Part shown: positions 9,365-10,358 of the stretch, in pieces
Layout of the letters: each line of letters opens with the position of its first letter
Numbering within the stretch: position 1 is the first letter of the stretch
Assembly: GCA_012031335.1 (NCBI GenBank)
Contig: JAAUTT010000079.1
Location: 1-10,358 of the forward strand
Direction of reading: 5' to 3'
Source of the DNA: Bacteroidales bacterium
Lineage (GTDB): Bacteria > Bacteroidota > Bacteroidia > Bacteroidales > JAAUTT01
DNA length: 10,358 bases
Notes under the pieces: generated by a model
Databases searched by the model: none
What the model saw: only the letters and a program-made list of their open reading frames with translations
What the model was told of the DNA's origin: nothing
Translations under genes and position numbers: made by a program

Positions 9365-9871
9365 ATGCCATTGATCCATAATATTATTGAGGGTGACTGG
9401 CCCCAGGTGGATGCTATCCAAAAGGAAGCTTATCCACCCCAGGCTATTGAAGACATTCAAACAATAATATACCATTGGAAGCTTTCGCCCGACACCTGTT
9501 TTGTTGCAACAATGGACAATTCGGTTATTGCATACCTTTCCGCCCATCCTTGGAAAATGCGAATTCAACCTCCCATAAATACCATTTATTCCATCATAGA
9601 AAATCCAAACTGCATATATATACACGATATATCCATTAATAAACAGTATCAAAAAACGGGGCTTGGGCAAAAATTGGCATCAAAACTTTTTGAAACGGGT
9701 GCCAACTTGGGCTATAGCTCTTATTGCCTGATTTCTGTCCAGGGCACACGTTCGTTCTGGGAAAACCTGGGATTTAACCATGTAACTGATTTGCCTGACG
9801 GTTATTTCAGCAACATTGTTAACTTATACCCCGATTCGCCATATTACTATATGGAAAAACCTAACATCTAA
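9365..9871 (+). CDS. GNAT family N-acetyltransferase
   Basis: A 168-aa cytoplasmic acetyltransferase of the GNAT fold, which transfers an acetyl group from acetyl-CoA to an amine. The acceptor is not predictable here. The acetyl-CoA pyrophosphate-binding motif A is clear: beta strand IYIHDISIN (about 84-92) followed by QYQKTGLGQKL (94-104, the Q/R-x-x-G-x-G/A signature). Motif B follows with FWENLGF (131-137), the usual start of the last strands. The length fits a single-domain GNAT. Unlike its neighbours the frame is unbroken. It stands alone, divergent from the sigma gene, with 147 bp before the next gene. No ribosome-binding site is evident before the ATG, which is normal for this phylum. 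No terminator is seen after the stop. Confidence 0.92.
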   Translation: MPLIHNIIEGDWPQVDAIQKEAYPPQAIEDIQTIIYHWKLSPDTCFVATMDNSVIAYLSAHPWKMRIQPPINTIYSIIENPNCIYIHDISINKQYQKTGLGQKLASKLFETGANLGYSSYCLISVQGTRSFWENLGFNHVTDLPDGYFSNIVNLYPDSPYYYMEKPNI

Positions 9872-9933
9872 TATTATCATTGGTTATCTATTGACTTTTG
9901 GTGTTTGATGTCCTATTTTATAAAACATCTTAG

Positions 9934-9966
9934 AATATTTATTTAAAGTGTATTAAGATAAATATT
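9934..9966. repeat. AT-only inverted repeat upstream of the EEP gene
   Basis: AATATTTAT at 9934-9942 and ATAAATATT at 9958-9966 are exact reverse complements separated by 15 bases. The repeat lies 53 bases before the EEP start codon and could be an operator or part of a promoter. Because it contains only A and T in AT-rich DNA, chance is a real alternative. Confidence 0.35.
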
Positions 9967-10018
9967 TAAGAAATACAGGAATTCCAACAAAACTGACATC
10001 TCATTTAATTTACTTTTT

Positions 10019-10358
10019 ATGAAAAAGTTCAAAATTACCTCCTGGAACATTGAACATATGGACAGACTGATTGAAACAACCTCTCCAAGTCTGCTGAAAA
10101 GAAAATTGGCCATTCAACTTGAAATTGAACGCATAAACGCCGACATTTTCTGTATTCTTGAAGGGCCCAATAGTGAGGAGAAAATTGAAAATGTGGCAGA
10201 TAATATATTTAAAGGAAAGTATAAACCTGTTAAAGCTGCTGATGGACAATACAGGCAAAAGGGTACTCAATGGATATGGTTTTGGTAAAAAAAGACTTTA
10301 ATTGATCAATGTTCGCTTCTACCGGTAGATATTTGGTCAAGTTTTACAGGTAGGATAT
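10019..10358 (+). CDS. Endonuclease/exonuclease/phosphatase (EEP) family protein, 3'-truncated by the window, frame interrupted
   Basis: N-terminal part of a metal-dependent phosphoesterase of the DNase I-like EEP fold. Members hydrolyse phosphodiester or phosphomonoester bonds; the substrate here is unknown. The first strand ITSWNIEHM carries the conserved Asn (Asn10). ERINADIFCILEGP (about 37-50) carries the Mg-binding Glu (Glu48). The frame meets a stop at 10286-10288. After that, the same frame again reads like protein (DQCSLLPVDIWSSF) to the window end. Adding one T in T4 10280-10283 and removing one base at 10297-10301 gives WIWFLVKKD-(F/L)-IDQCSLLP without a stop, so two compensating indels are more likely than a true stop. 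The catalytic Asp/His motifs of the C-terminal half lie outside the window. It starts with ATG 10019, 147 bp after the GNAT gene. Confidence 0.82.

Noticed and set aside
9124..9366. An 80-aa minus-strand frame in the divergent spacer
   Set aside because: Its composition (rich in Cys, Phe and Ser) is typical of a random antisense frame, and it has no family motif. The opposite strand looks at least as coding.
1..10358. CRISPR arrays, insertion sequences, tRNA or rRNA genes, phage genes
   Set aside because: No regularly spaced repeats, transposase motifs, flanking inverted repeats or RNA gene sequences were seen on either strand.

Overview
The window reads as AT-rich chromosomal DNA from a member of the Bacteroidota, probably Bacteroidales/Marinilabiliales-like. 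The evidence is a complete sigma factor - FecR anti-sigma - SusC (with STN domain) - SusD cassette, an arrangement typical of that phylum, together with sparse Shine-Dalgarno sequences. The exact genus cannot be read from the sequence.

Layout. 1-1220 (+): 3' part of a methyl-accepting chemotaxis protein, cut by the window edge and ending at a strong intrinsic terminator (1250-1281). 1282-1592: non-coding convergent spacer. 8819 down to 1593 (-): one co-directional block of ECF sigma factor (8224-8819), FecR-type anti-sigma factor (7056-8099), SusC-like TonB-dependent transducer/transporter (3382-6913) and SusD-like surface lipoprotein (1593-3360). 8820-9364: divergent spacer with no convincing gene. 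9365-9871 (+): intact GNAT acetyltransferase. 10019-10358 (+): 5' part of an endonuclease/exonuclease/phosphatase (EEP) family protein, running off the right edge.

How the genes work together. By family knowledge, SusD captures a ligand (usually a glycan) at the cell surface and SusC imports it across the outer membrane. The N-terminal STN domain of SusC then signals to the C-terminal periplasmic domain of FecR, which releases the ECF sigma factor to raise expression of the locus. No carbohydrate-active enzyme lies in the window, so the substrate is unknown.

The most important observation is technical. Almost every gene is broken by single-base indels, mostly in short homopolymers. Correcting one base at each site restores full-length, family-typical proteins: sigma 198 aa, FecR 347 aa, SusC about 1177 aa, SusD 589 aa. 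This looks like uncorrected sequencing or assembly error rather than decay or programmed frameshifting. I see no clearly novel biological system; less ordinary items are a perfect 10-bp hairpin in the fecR-susC leader and an AT-only inverted repeat before the EEP gene.
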